A stretch of 35,414 nucleotides of DNA, from contig JASCIV010000169.1 of the NCBI GenBank assembly GCA_030374735.1, forward strand, positions 1 through 35,414, read 5' to 3'. This DNA is from Gracilaria caudata. Its lineage: Eukaryota > Rhodophyta > Florideophyceae > Gracilariales > Gracilariaceae. The position numbers and the translations under genes are program-made. Under the pieces are notes generated by a model. It saw only the letters and a program-made list of their open reading frames with translations, was not told the origin of the DNA and did not search any database. Positions 10,726-18,664 of the stretch are shown here, piece by piece (position 1 is the first letter of the stretch; the number at the start of each line of letters is the position of its first letter).

Positions 10726-11946
10726 TCATGTACTCTTAGCAGTATGAACAGCGACACCCTTTGCCACAGCAGGCATAGGGTCTGTAGGCAAAGCAGCGGC
10801 AGGAACGATACCACACCAAAGCTTGATGGAGTCGTAAATGAGGAACTGGCCACCAATCATACAGCTGACTTGCACCAGCCTGGGTAACAGGCCTGCAAAC
10901 AATCCCCAGAAACCGGCAGCACGCGCAACTCTAACAATTTGCTGCACGGCTGAACCTTCACTTTCTTCTTGGTTAATCTTTGACAGAATTGTATCACCAG
11001 GATGTGAAATGATGGCGGCACTAATGCCAGCCATGAGGCCTGCAAATGATGAAATGCTGGCTACTGCTGACGAGCCACTCTGGGCGCCCAAGAAGGCGTT
11101 GACAATGCGCTTGACGATATTGACCGAGAGCTCAAAGGACACGAACTGTCCCACAGTGTACGGCACTTGCTTGAGCAACATGGCTGGTAAGCCCTTGTAC
11201 CATCCATGAAGACCTTCGGACTTAAGCAAAACGGACAGGCCGGACATGACAGTAGTCGGGAAGGACGAGTCTGACACGGATCGAATGCGAATGGCCTCCA
11301 TGGGACACAGCAGAACGCACGCAATACACTCGGCAAAGAAACCAGACAGCGCTGCGATAGACAGAGGCGGCTTAATTGCCTGTGCAGCATCTGCGGAAAA
11401 CAAAAGTTTGAACACCTCATAAAAGGAGTACTTGAAAGCGCCATGCAAAAAGTAGCCGCTGGCAGTGGCACCAAGGCCCTTGAGCAGGGTGGAATAACCC
11501 TCCTCCGCAACAATCCTGTTGAAGGCATCTACCATGCCGTTATAGCGGCCAGGCATAGTCTGGATCCTGGTCTTGACCACGTCAATGGGCGTGCACGCAG
11601 CGTGAGTGAGAAACGCACAAATGCCGCCCGCAAGAAAGAACTGGAAGAAACGCAGGAGACTGATGTGCCCATCCACGGCCAAAAGCGAGAGCCGACGCAC
11701 AAAAAAGGAGGACATGGTAAGCAAGCACATGAGCGCGACAAAGCGGTCCACATGCGGAAAGCGGGCCGTGGGTACAAGCGACAGCGACTTGATAAGCGAG
11801 GCCAGCAACAAAAATACGGAGCACACGAGCAGCAGGTTGAGCGGGTGAGGCGGCGAGGCGGCGTCCGCCAGCGGCAGCGCGTGGCTCAGGGCGGGCAGCA
11901 TGGTGGCGACCACGGGCAACACAGCGTGCACGGAAAGAAGCGGCAT
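10726..11946 (-). CDS. Mitochondrial-carrier-family protein, phosphate-carrier-like
   Basis: An SLC25 solute carrier closest in motif pattern to the mitochondrial phosphate carrier. The three signature helices show PIDVVKTR (120-127), PMEAIRIR (215-222) and HPGDTILSK (315-323). GYFLHGAFKYSFYEVFK at about 164-180 matches the phosphate-carrier GYxxQGxFKxGFYExFK block. Start ATG 11946, 406 residues, no intron. It is odd in having about 95 extra N-terminal residues with two hydrophobic segments (around 36-52 and 68-90) before the first repeat; a normal carrier has six helices. The leader may be a targeting sequence or extra membrane anchors, so inner mitochondrial membrane versus plastid envelope is open. 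Substrate is inferred from motifs only. Confidence 0.88.
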   Translation of the reverse strand: MPLLSVHAVLPVVATMLPALSHALPLADAASPPHPLNLLLVCSVFLLLASLIKSLSLVPTARFPHVDRFVALMCLLTMSSFFVRRLSLLAVDGHISLLRFFQFFLAGGICAFLTHAACTPIDVVKTRIQTMPGRYNGMVDAFNRIVAEEGYSTLLKGLGATASGYFLHGAFKYSFYEVFKLLFSADAAQAIKPPLSIAALSGFFAECIACVLLCPMEAIRIRSVSDSSFPTTVMSGLSVLLKSEGLHGWYKGLPAMLLKQVPYTVGQFVSFELSVNIVKRIVNAFLGAQSGSSAVASISSFAGLMAGISAAIISHPGDTILSKINQEESEGSAVQQIVRVARAAGFWGLFAGLLPRLVQVSCMIGGQFLIYDSIKLWCGIVPAAALPTDPMPAVAKGVAVHTAKST

Positions 11947-12420
11947 CACGACTTGTGCGGCGACGTCGTGCCGGGGTCACTGCGCCGAACGGCGGGCGGG
12001 AGGAGCGTGAACGGTGCGCAGCGGCGACGAGCGGCCGTCGAAATGCGGCTCGTCAAGGCTGCTGACGGGGAAGCGGCGCCTTTTGTCGGGATGCGGCAAG
12101 CAATGCAGCGCGCCTGACACCAGCCGCGGTGGCGCACAACCCTCTTCGCGCCGAACACCGCATCAATCCACGCCGGTAATTATGCGATACGCTCAATTGC
12201 AAGCCGCCGCCACAAATGACAACTCGCGTGTTCCACGTCAGCCTTGCGTCGCCCACCGCGCACCACGCACCACGCGCCACACATCGAGGCAAAGCGCCGC
12301 CAAGCCGCGACACGCGTCACACGCGCCATCACCCGCACCACCGCCGCGAGCGAAGCGAAAAGCACCCTCGTCGCTCTCCCTCTCCGTCTGCATCCGCCGT
12401 CGCGCGCAGCGCTCGGCAAC
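11947..12420. promoter_or_regulatory. Divergent 5' region between the carrier and the HLIP-like gene
   Basis: 474 GC-rich bases between two outward-facing start codons. All frames are long here because of base composition, and I see no family in them. A shared bidirectional promoter is likely by position. Confidence 0.4.
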
Positions 12421-13086
12421 ATGATGCAACGCGTCGCGCCCGCCCGTTCGCCGCGGCGCCGTCGCCGCACGGCGACGCAAGCGTTTGCCGTTCCGCCGCC
12501 TCCCATACTGCTCGCCGCCGCCGCCGCCGCCGCAGCCGCCGCCGCGGCCACTGCTGCCGCGTTGCTGATGGCGCGACGCGCGCGACGCGAGGCTGTGTCG
12601 CGACGGGCGACGGCGTCGAGGGAGGATGCAATGCCGCCGGCGGCGTTGCTGAGCGCTGACGCGGACGTGCGCGATGAGGAGGTGGAGCGTCAGTTTGCAC
12701 AGCTCAGTGCGTTGCAGCGACGTAACCTGTTGGCGGCTACTATTGCACGGGCGGCGCATGACGTGCGACGCAGGGATGCGGTGGCCGTTGCTAGTGGGCC
12801 AGTTCGCGCTGAGCGCGCTGTGGAGACGGTGGAGGGGGAGAGCGGACGGGCGGACAGCGCACGTGGGGACAGCGCCGTTGTGGGCATGCAGTTTTGGAAG
12901 GGTGTGGAAGCCGTTAATGGACGCGCTGCTGCATTGGGGTTTTTGTTTTGCCTTATGAGGGAAGTGCTGGAACCGGGGCATCCGTCGTTGTTCGAGCAGG
13001 TGGTGGATGTGGTTGTACCAATTGCTCAGAAGACGCCGCCGTTTGTGGTTGCCGTTGTGGACCGTCTTGCAGACCTTCTTACTTAG
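12421..13086 (+). CDS. HLIP/one-helix chlorophyll-binding-like protein
   Basis: The C-terminal third holds one chlorophyll a/b-binding-type helix: E163, N166, G167, R168, A170 and G173-F174 in VEAVNGRAAALGF, followed by MREVLEPGH. This spacing matches high-light-induced proteins and plastid one-helix proteins (ExxNGRxAMxGF...EVxxGH), which bind chlorophyll and carotenoid and protect photosystem assembly in thylakoids. The usual Met after NGRxA is Ala here. The N-terminal part is long and strange: an Arg-rich leader, a Pro run, then a run of twelve alanines (GCC/GCA codons near 12510-12550), presumably transit peptide and spacer. HLIPs are usually 50-120 residues; this is 221. ATG 12421 is the first ATG in the frame. 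Confidence 0.75.
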   Translation: MMQRVAPARSPRRRRRTATQAFAVPPPPILLAAAAAAAAAAAATAAALLMARRARREAVSRRATASREDAMPPAALLSADADVRDEEVERQFAQLSALQRRNLLAATIARAAHDVRRRDAVAVASGPVRAERAVETVEGESGRADSARGDSAVVGMQFWKGVEAVNGRAAALGFLFCLMREVLEPGHPSLFEQVVDVVVPIAQKTPPFVVAVVDRLADLLT

Positions 13087-13182
13087 GGTGTTTACTAATA
13101 CATAATGTGCGAATGGTTAGCAGTCTTTTATCTCATTTCAACCGACTTTTTAAGTGAGTGCTTAGGAATGTGATTAGTCGCA

Positions 13183-13572
13183 TTACAATGTACGTCTTCG
13201 CGGATAGTCACACACCAGGTTGCCGGCAGCCGTCATGTACACCATCACATCCGCATAACGTGCGTGGTCCTTATCGCCTCTCAGGAACTGTTCGTACTCC
13301 CGAATTGTCCTCAGTTTGTCTCCCATCTTCTCGTCCCACATGCACACCAGATAGCCCTCGTCCGTTTCACACACAGGCGCCAACGGCACTTGCTCACCAA
13401 GTCGTTCCACGAAGCGTCCGTAATCAATCAGCTGCGCGCGCCGTTGCGCCCGGCTCAGCCCCGCGCGCGCGGCGCCGTCGCGCGTGCGTGCGACGGTGGC
13501 GCTGGGCGCTACGCGTCGAGGTCCCACGACGGCTGTGCACAGCGAGAACGCGGCGGCGGTCTTCATGTTCAT
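13183..13572 (-). CDS. Small orphan protein, possibly plastid-targeted
   Basis: I do not recognise this 129-residue protein. The chosen start is ATG 13572 (MNMKTAAAFSLCTAVV), which gives a basic, Ala/Arg-rich leader of about 50 residues resembling a transit peptide. A compact domain follows, with LIDYGRFVERLGEQVPLAP, GYLVCMWDEK and VMVYMTAAGNLVCDYP. It lies only 97 bases tail-to-tail from the HLIP-like gene. It has no membrane segment in the mature part. A lumenal or stromal protein would fit, but that is inference. Confidence 0.55.
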   Translation of the reverse strand: MNMKTAAAFSLCTAVVGPRRVAPSATVARTRDGAARAGLSRAQRRAQLIDYGRFVERLGEQVPLAPVCETDEGYLVCMWDEKMGDKLRTIREYEQFLRGDKDHARYADVMVYMTAAGNLVCDYPRRRTL

Positions 13573-14040
13573 CGTGATGGCGTCGATTGCGTGATCAACG
13601 CTGCCTCGCCTCGCGTGCGCACACACGCTGGCCGTGCGCCCATGTTTAAGTTAAATGGCGGTGGGTGGCGACTCCGCGCGCACCGACGGATGCGGCCGTG
13701 CGACGGCTGGTGCGCTGGCAGCTTTGTGGTGTGCTGGCACAGTCAGTTGTCGTGCTCCCCGCGCTGCAAATTGCAGCGCGTGATGTGCGCCCAACATGCC
13801 AATGCGGCGCGACACGTGGGGCGTCACGCCGAGACACACCCGAGCCACACCCCACCGCACTTGTTCCCTCCGCACGCCCACTCCACATCCGCTTGCTCCG
13901 CCGCCAGCTCAACTCAGCAGTCGCCGTACCAGCGGTACATGCATGCGAGCAATCTCCGTCCGACAAACAAGTTCGTCGCCACAGCGTGCGCCATGGCTTT
14001 TACTTTTACAGATCAGCTTCAGCCTGTCCCCACTCGGCTG
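13573..14040. other. 5' region of the small orphan gene
   Basis: About 470 bases between the 3' end of the fusion-protein gene and the orphan start codon, both on the minus strand. Open frames on both strands follow from high GC and show no family. A promoter for the orphan gene is expected here. Confidence 0.35.
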
Positions 14041-17000
14041 TTACCCCAGCAGCCTCTGCCGCTCCCCAACCTCAACTTCCCCGTCCTTCTGTATGACATG
14101 GAATGACGTAGAGATCTTCTCGTAGTTGAGCAACCCGTACGCCACGGAAACCATTTCCATTATCCCAAACACAGGTGTTAAAACCAGTTGCGCATACAGC
14201 AGCACAACGTATCTCACCAACCCCACTGCCCATACAGAGAAAGTCAGCATGAACCCGAGCAGATAACTCCACATCGATACCGCCGCCAAGAACGGAAGCA
14301 TTGAATGGAAGTACGCGTGTGTCCACCAATTCTCTTCGGCGGCCATGCCAAGCGACACCGCCGCAATCAGCGCAAAGTACGTCACAGGCATCATCGACCA
14401 TAATGCAGTCAACGTCCCCATAGCCAAGCGAAGATGGAGAGGAATCTGCCCGCTGTTCACCACCCGCAGTCCTCCAATGAGCCATCTTGAACGCTGTTTG
14501 ATGAAGTCTTGTAATGTGAACGGACTCTGCTCAAACATCAGAGCATCAATCCATCGGAATTGAACTTGTGCAGATCGTGCGAGCATCGCAAAGAACGCAT
14601 CCTCGGCTATGCTTCCTTCCACGCCATGATCAAATGTGATCTCTTGTTCCACGCAATTGGCAACCACAACAAACGAGCCGTGCATGCCAACCCATACCTC
14701 ACCACATTCAAACTGCACTCGATATCTGCCACAGTCATCAGACACACGATTGGAATCGGCCAGAGTAGTTATCCAATTGCCGGCGCCAGTGGCGTAATCC
14801 GTCATTGATCTTCCAAACACAATTGGTCCTTGCCCAATACATGGCCATTGCTGCGTGCGTGCCACGCGAGTGTTGTAGCTCTCCATACCGCAATGATGCA
14901 CAATAGCACGAACCGTATCGACGTCGAAAAGAGTTTCTTCGTCCAAATGCACGATCCAGTCACAAGCTCTTGCATTGGAGGCAAGAATAGCATAATTAAG
15001 CGCTCTTGCTTTGTACATTGCACCATGCGGTGGACGATAATCATCTGGCACAATAATTTCGTGCACGGCCATGTCATTCACTTGCTCGACAAGCCGCATG
15101 CTCTTGTCCGTGACAACCTCAACGCACCACATATGCCTTGGTAAGCCGCTTTCATACATCACTTGCAATGCACGTCTGGTATTGGTAGTGACTATACGTG
15201 GATTTGTTCCTCGTGTCACGTATCGAATAAACAGTACGAAATCGAGGTTCACAGGTTGCTTGAGCAAACTGTTGTTTTTCTCCGCACCATGCGTTTGCTT
15301 TCGTTCCGTGTGCAGCGCAGCTTCGTCAACGTGTTTGGCGTGCTGGCCCTGAGAGTCGAGCATCTGAGAAATGGTTGGCAGTGGTTGCCAAATTGCTTTA
15401 GGGTACAGACAGTGCCCAACAAGGTTAGCGGTCATCGTCGGCAGCGTCAGCAGTGATATGGCACTACAAACAAAGGCAAAAGCTTGCATGTATCGATTAG
15501 TAAATAAGGAATGAAGAAGACCAGCATCCTCTCCAGCAGCCGACTGACAATGATAGAGCGCGTTTGGAAGCCAGCACAAGAACGAGCGCGGTTTCCTCAC
15601 CAACTGGAACGTAATCGGTTGCGAAAAACGATAAACAAAACATGTAAACGAAATGGAAATTGAATAGTACACGACTAAGCGAAGGGCGCGCTCAGCATTT
15701 GAGATATCACGAGGTGGCGTTTCATGCGCGCCGAGGCCGTGCACTAACGCCAACAAGGGTGGTAACAAACCCTCTTCCGCAAGGTAAGTCACCCTTTTGC
15801 AGGCGGCATCGGCCAAGTTAGCGAGCGGAACGAACACGAGATGGCATGCAACACACGAGGCAATGAGTAGGACGAGGAGATAAGCGAAAACATTCACCCC
15901 TTCTTCGAAAACAAGAGAGGTGGAGAAAGCGCGCACGACGGCGAGCTCGACGGTGGTGTCAGGGATTTGACCAGCGATGAGAGGGGAGAACAAACCGTGC
16001 TGCCCGTATACTCGCGGCGGCTCGTGTGACTCGAAACATATGAACGAATTGTTCGCATGTGCACACAAAGAGCGCGAGATTGCGCGATAGAGCGGCAGTG
16101 CCAGTAGGAACGCGGCGTATGCCATGCGATTGACGGCGCGGATGATGTGCAGACGCGCGTTGTGCGTGTGATGAGTGGACGCCGTTTGCATGGGAGACGG
16201 AATAAAGCAAGCGTGCACCAATAGAACAAAAAACGGAACGGGCAGCGCCACCACACTCAAGACTCGAGTGAACGGATTGGTGTTGTCAACAGCCACGAGA
16301 CGCGACACAGCAAGGAGCATAGCAAGCGGCAACACGAATCGCAGAAGCGCAATCGCGCCCCGAGGTTGCGTTTGCACCGTGGCGCTGTGCCACAACGAAA
16401 GCAACATGCCGAGTATAAACACGGGAACGTGAGCGAGGAACGGCACATAGACCGTGAAGTCCGGAACAATCGCTCCGCGACCAACCGGCAAATGCGAGAA
16501 CCAAAACGCCTGCGCTACGAGCACCGCAAGCATGCACACACCCACCAGCGCAATCTGCGCGCGGTTTTTGGGCTGCGACGCGGGCAACATGGCGTGCACG
16601 ACGGGGAAGACGAGCGTGCACAACGCCAGCGACGGCAGCAACGACTGCGCCGGCACGGCAGCATGCTCCGGCGAAAACGCAAAGGACGGCGGCAGAAACG
16701 GCGCCAACGCAGTGATCTCACCCACCAACGCGCGCAACGACGTAGGCTCGGCGAACACAAACGCGTGCAACATGGCGCACAGCACGTAAGGCGGCCATAG
16801 CTGCAATAGACGACGCAGCGCAATGAGCGGCGCCGGACGGAGAGGATGCGCGTGCGCCAACAAGTAACCGCCCAGAAACAGTTGAAACGGAATCTGCACC
16901 TGCGCGGACGAGCGAAGCAACGCGAGCCTGGAATGCGGCACGGACGCGGCGGGGAGCGCGGCGAGCAGCAAGTGAAGGCCGCTCAAGACGCGCAGCAGCA

Positions 17001-17046
17001 ATAGCAGCGGCTGCGCGGAGGGCGGCGGCGCCGCCTTGGAGCTCAT
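14041..17046 (-). CDS. Fusion of acyltransferase-3-like membrane domain and Egghead-like GT2 glycosyltransferase
   Basis: A single uninterrupted 1001-residue frame. Residues about 10-415 are polytopic and resemble the acyltransferase-3 (OafA/NRF-6) family: FLGGYLLA, then basic RRLLQLWPPYV around residues 75-85, and evenly spaced helices to about 410. Residues about 440-1000 match the Egghead/beta-1,4-mannosyltransferase type of GT2: RYVTRGTNPRIV near 611, HLDEETL with D702 as part of the metal site, VEGSIAEDAFF with E815-D816, and QRSRW at 851-855, followed by C-terminal membrane helices. Egghead makes Man-beta1,4-GlcNAc on glycolipid in animals; the acceptor here is unknown. Start ATG 17046 (MSSKAAPPP) was chosen because the longer open frame runs upstream across the tRNA gene. 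Confidence 0.85.
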   Translation of the reverse strand: MSSKAAPPPSAQPLLLLLRVLSGLHLLLAALPAASVPHSRLALLRSSAQVQIPFQLFLGGYLLAHAHPLRPAPLIALRRLLQLWPPYVLCAMLHAFVFAEPTSLRALVGEITALAPFLPPSFAFSPEHAAVPAQSLLPSLALCTLVFPVVHAMLPASQPKNRAQIALVGVCMLAVLVAQAFWFSHLPVGRGAIVPDFTVYVPFLAHVPVFILGMLLSLWHSATVQTQPRGAIALLRFVLPLAMLLAVSRLVAVDNTNPFTRVLSVVALPVPFFVLLVHACFIPSPMQTASTHHTHNARLHIIRAVNRMAYAAFLLALPLYRAISRSLCAHANNSFICFESHEPPRVYGQHGLFSPLIAGQIPDTTVELAVVRAFSTSLVFEEGVNVFAYLLVLLIASCVACHLVFVPLANLADAACKRVTYLAEEGLLPPLLALVHGLGAHETPPRDISNAERALRLVVYYSISISFTCFVYRFSQPITFQLVRKPRSFLCWLPNALYHCQSAAGEDAGLLHSLFTNRYMQAFAFVCSAISLLTLPTMTANLVGHCLYPKAIWQPLPTISQMLDSQGQHAKHVDEAALHTERKQTHGAEKNNSLLKQPVNLDFVLFIRYVTRGTNPRIVTTNTRRALQVMYESGLPRHMWCVEVVTDKSMRLVEQVNDMAVHEIIVPDDYRPPHGAMYKARALNYAILASNARACDWIVHLDEETLFDVDTVRAIVHHCGMESYNTRVARTQQWPCIGQGPIVFGRSMTDYATGAGNWITTLADSNRVSDDCGRYRVQFECGEVWVGMHGSFVVVANCVEQEITFDHGVEGSIAEDAFFAMLARSAQVQFRWIDALMFEQSPFTLQDFIKQRSRWLIGGLRVVNSGQIPLHLRLAMGTLTALWSMMPVTYFALIAAVSLGMAAEENWWTHAYFHSMLPFLAAVSMWSYLLGFMLTFSVWAVGLVRYVVLLYAQLVLTPVFGIMEMVSVAYGLLNYEKISTSFHVIQKDGEVEVGERQRLLG

Positions 17047-17047
17047 C

Positions 17048-17077
17048 GTGCGGCGGCGGCGGCGGCGGCGGCGGTGG
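17048..17077. repeat. (CGG)n trinucleotide repeat
   Basis: About nine CGG units lie just upstream of the fusion-protein start codon, in its likely 5' UTR. Such a run can vary in length between strains. Confidence 0.8.
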
Positions 17078-17305
17078 GAGGCGCTGCGCGACGCCGGAGA
17101 TGACCGACGCGGTGGATGGGCGCCTCGGCTGCGAAGGCGATTGCGCGCGATGCGCGTGGCGCCGGGAATGCGCGGCGCGGTGCGTGCCGCGGCGCGTGCT
17201 GCCACGTGTAGGGCTCCTACGCGGTGAATGCCGTTAACGGCTCGTCGCCGTGGCGAGCGCGCCGAACGGTGACGTGGCGGCGGCGAACTCGCAGATTCTG
17301 CTCGG

Positions 17306-17311
17306 AAAAAA
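17306..17311 (-). terminator. Pol III T-run terminator
   Basis: Six T residues on the minus strand, 13 bases after the tRNA discriminator base, fit an RNA polymerase III stop. Confidence 0.75.
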
Positions 17312-17324
17312 GAACAATTCACGC

Positions 17325-17404
17325 TGAAAGCGGTGAGATTCGAACTCACGCCCCGGAGGACTAGTGCCTTAAACTAGCGCCTTAGACCACTCGGCCACGC
17401 TTCC
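17325..17404 (-). tRNA. tRNA-Leu (anticodon AAG)
   Basis: Read on the minus strand, this is a class II tRNA of 80 nt without intron. Acceptor arms GGAAGCG and CGCTTTC pair with one G-U, and the discriminator base is A, as usual for Leu. The A box is GTGGCCGAGTGG-like and the B box is GAGTTCGAATCTC. The anticodon loop TTAAGGC sits on a CTAGT/ACTAG stem, giving AAG for codon CUU. It closely follows the eukaryotic cytosolic tRNA-Leu pattern. No CCA is encoded. Confidence 0.95.
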
Positions 17405-17587
17405 GTTTCGTGCCTTTCGGTTGGTTGTCGCCTCGCGCCGCATGTGCTATTTAGCCCCGCCAATGGGCAATCGCTCCATCTCGCTCGGACAATGCGAGTC
17501 GTACTCCACAGCCTCCGAGATCGTCCGTTGTCGTGCCTGAGCCGGCCTCCTCCGCCACGCCCCGTACCCGCTCCCCCACCACACGCC

Positions 17588-18664
17588 ATGGCCTCCACGC
17601 CCGCCGAGCTTGAGCCGCGTCCACCCGCCGCGCACCTTCTGCCGCGCCCGGTATACGACTACTTTGCTGGAGCCGCTGCGGACGAGTACACCTACCGCGC
17701 CAACCTACTCGCCTTCCGCCGCTGGCACTTTGTCCCGCGCTTCCTGCGCAACGTCGCCGACGTGCGCTCCTCCGCAACCGTCCCCCCGCTGCCGCCTCTC
17801 TCCGCCCCTCTTCTTGTGGCCCCCATGGCCATGCAACGCATGGCCCATCCCGACGGCGAGCTCGCCGTAGCACGCGCCGTTCTGGCAGAGCAGCTTGCGT
17901 ATGTCGCATCCACCTTCGCAACTACCTCTTTGGAGAACATTGCATCCACGGGCGTGCCCCGTCTCTTCCAGCTGTACTGCTTTTCCGACCGTTCTATCAC
18001 GCAAGCGCTTATTCAACGCGCTGCGCAACACTCTTATTCGGCTGTTGTCATCACTGTCGATGCCCCTGTGTTTGGCCGTCGTCTTCGCGATCAATCCAAC
18101 TCCTTCCACCTACCTTCTCACTTGTCCTTTGCTAATTTCGATCATATTGCCGCTGAACAAGGTGCAACCACCATGGATGTCTTATCCGAGCAAGTCGATC
18201 AAACCCTCACATTTGACGTTTTGCGAGAGCTTGTGAACCTATCCCCGTTGCCTATCTGGGTGAAGGGCATCTTGCGTCCAGACGATGCTCTGTCCGCAAT
18301 TGACGCGGGCGCTTCCGCCGTTATCGTCAGCAACCATGGGGGGCGCCAGCTTGATGGAACACTACCAGCGCTGCATGCGCTGCCCGCTGTCGTCAAAGCT
18401 GTCAACGGTCGCGTGCCAGTGTTATTTGACTCTGGTATCCGATGCGGTGAACACGTTGTGAAGGCTATTGCATTAGGAGCCTCTGCAGTTCTGCTTGGTA
18501 GACCTGTGATATGGGCGCTGGCCCACGGTGGCGAGCAAGGGGTGCGTTCCTATCTAAGAGAAATGAAAGACCAAGTTCAACTCACTATGAAGCTTGTTGG
18601 TGCCGCTTGCGTTGATGAAATCACACCCGACTTAGTGGTTGATAGTAACCTGTCCAAATTATAG
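17588..18664 (+). CDS. Peroxisomal glycolate oxidase / FMN-dependent 2-hydroxyacid oxidase
   Basis: Oxidises glycolate or a related 2-hydroxyacid to the 2-oxoacid with reduction of O2 to H2O2, the peroxisomal step of photorespiration. The TIM-barrel family features are present: VYDYFAG at 22-28, QLY at 128-130, TVDAP at 156-160, and the active-site signature SNHGGRQLDG at 248-257 with catalytic H250 and R253. DSGIR (281-285) and GRP (304-306) bind FMN phosphate. The last three residues are SKL, a canonical peroxisomal PTS1. Start ATG 17588 (context CGCCATGG) gives 358 residues, normal for the family. An upstream in-frame ATG at 17492 would add a basic proline-rich leader. Glycolate versus lactate preference cannot be read from this alone. 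Confidence 0.93.
   Translation: MASTPAELEPRPPAAHLLPRPVYDYFAGAAADEYTYRANLLAFRRWHFVPRFLRNVADVRSSATVPPLPPLSAPLLVAPMAMQRMAHPDGELAVARAVLAEQLAYVASTFATTSLENIASTGVPRLFQLYCFSDRSITQALIQRAAQHSYSAVVITVDAPVFGRRLRDQSNSFHLPSHLSFANFDHIAAEQGATTMDVLSEQVDQTLTFDVLRELVNLSPLPIWVKGILRPDDALSAIDAGASAVIVSNHGGRQLDGTLPALHALPAVVKAVNGRVPVLFDSGIRCGEHVVKAIALGASAVLLGRPVIWALAHGGEQGVRSYLREMKDQVQLTMKLVGAACVDEITPDLVVDSNLSKL

Noticed and set aside
11443..12117. 224-codon plus frame antisense to the carrier
   Set aside because: It lies opposite a gene with clear family motifs and its own peptide is low-complexity Arg/Gly/Gln.
12244..12420. Upstream extension of the HLIP-like frame
   Set aside because: No ATG lies before 12421 in that frame; the open stretch is explained by high GC.
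12238..12981. 247-codon minus frame antisense to the HLIP-like gene
   Set aside because: Arg/Ala-rich shadow of the GC-rich coding strand with no family resemblance.
13264..14106. 280-codon plus frame
   Set aside because: It has no plausible ATG near its start, crosses the orphan gene antisense, and is Arg/His/Pro-rich from base composition.
16366..16800. Plus frame antisense to the fusion gene
   Set aside because: Shadow of a well-supported coding region; Arg/Gln-rich.
17047..17349. Upstream extension of the fusion-protein frame by 101 codons
   Set aside because: It has no plausible ATG, includes the CGG repeat and overlaps the 3' part of the tRNA-Leu gene.
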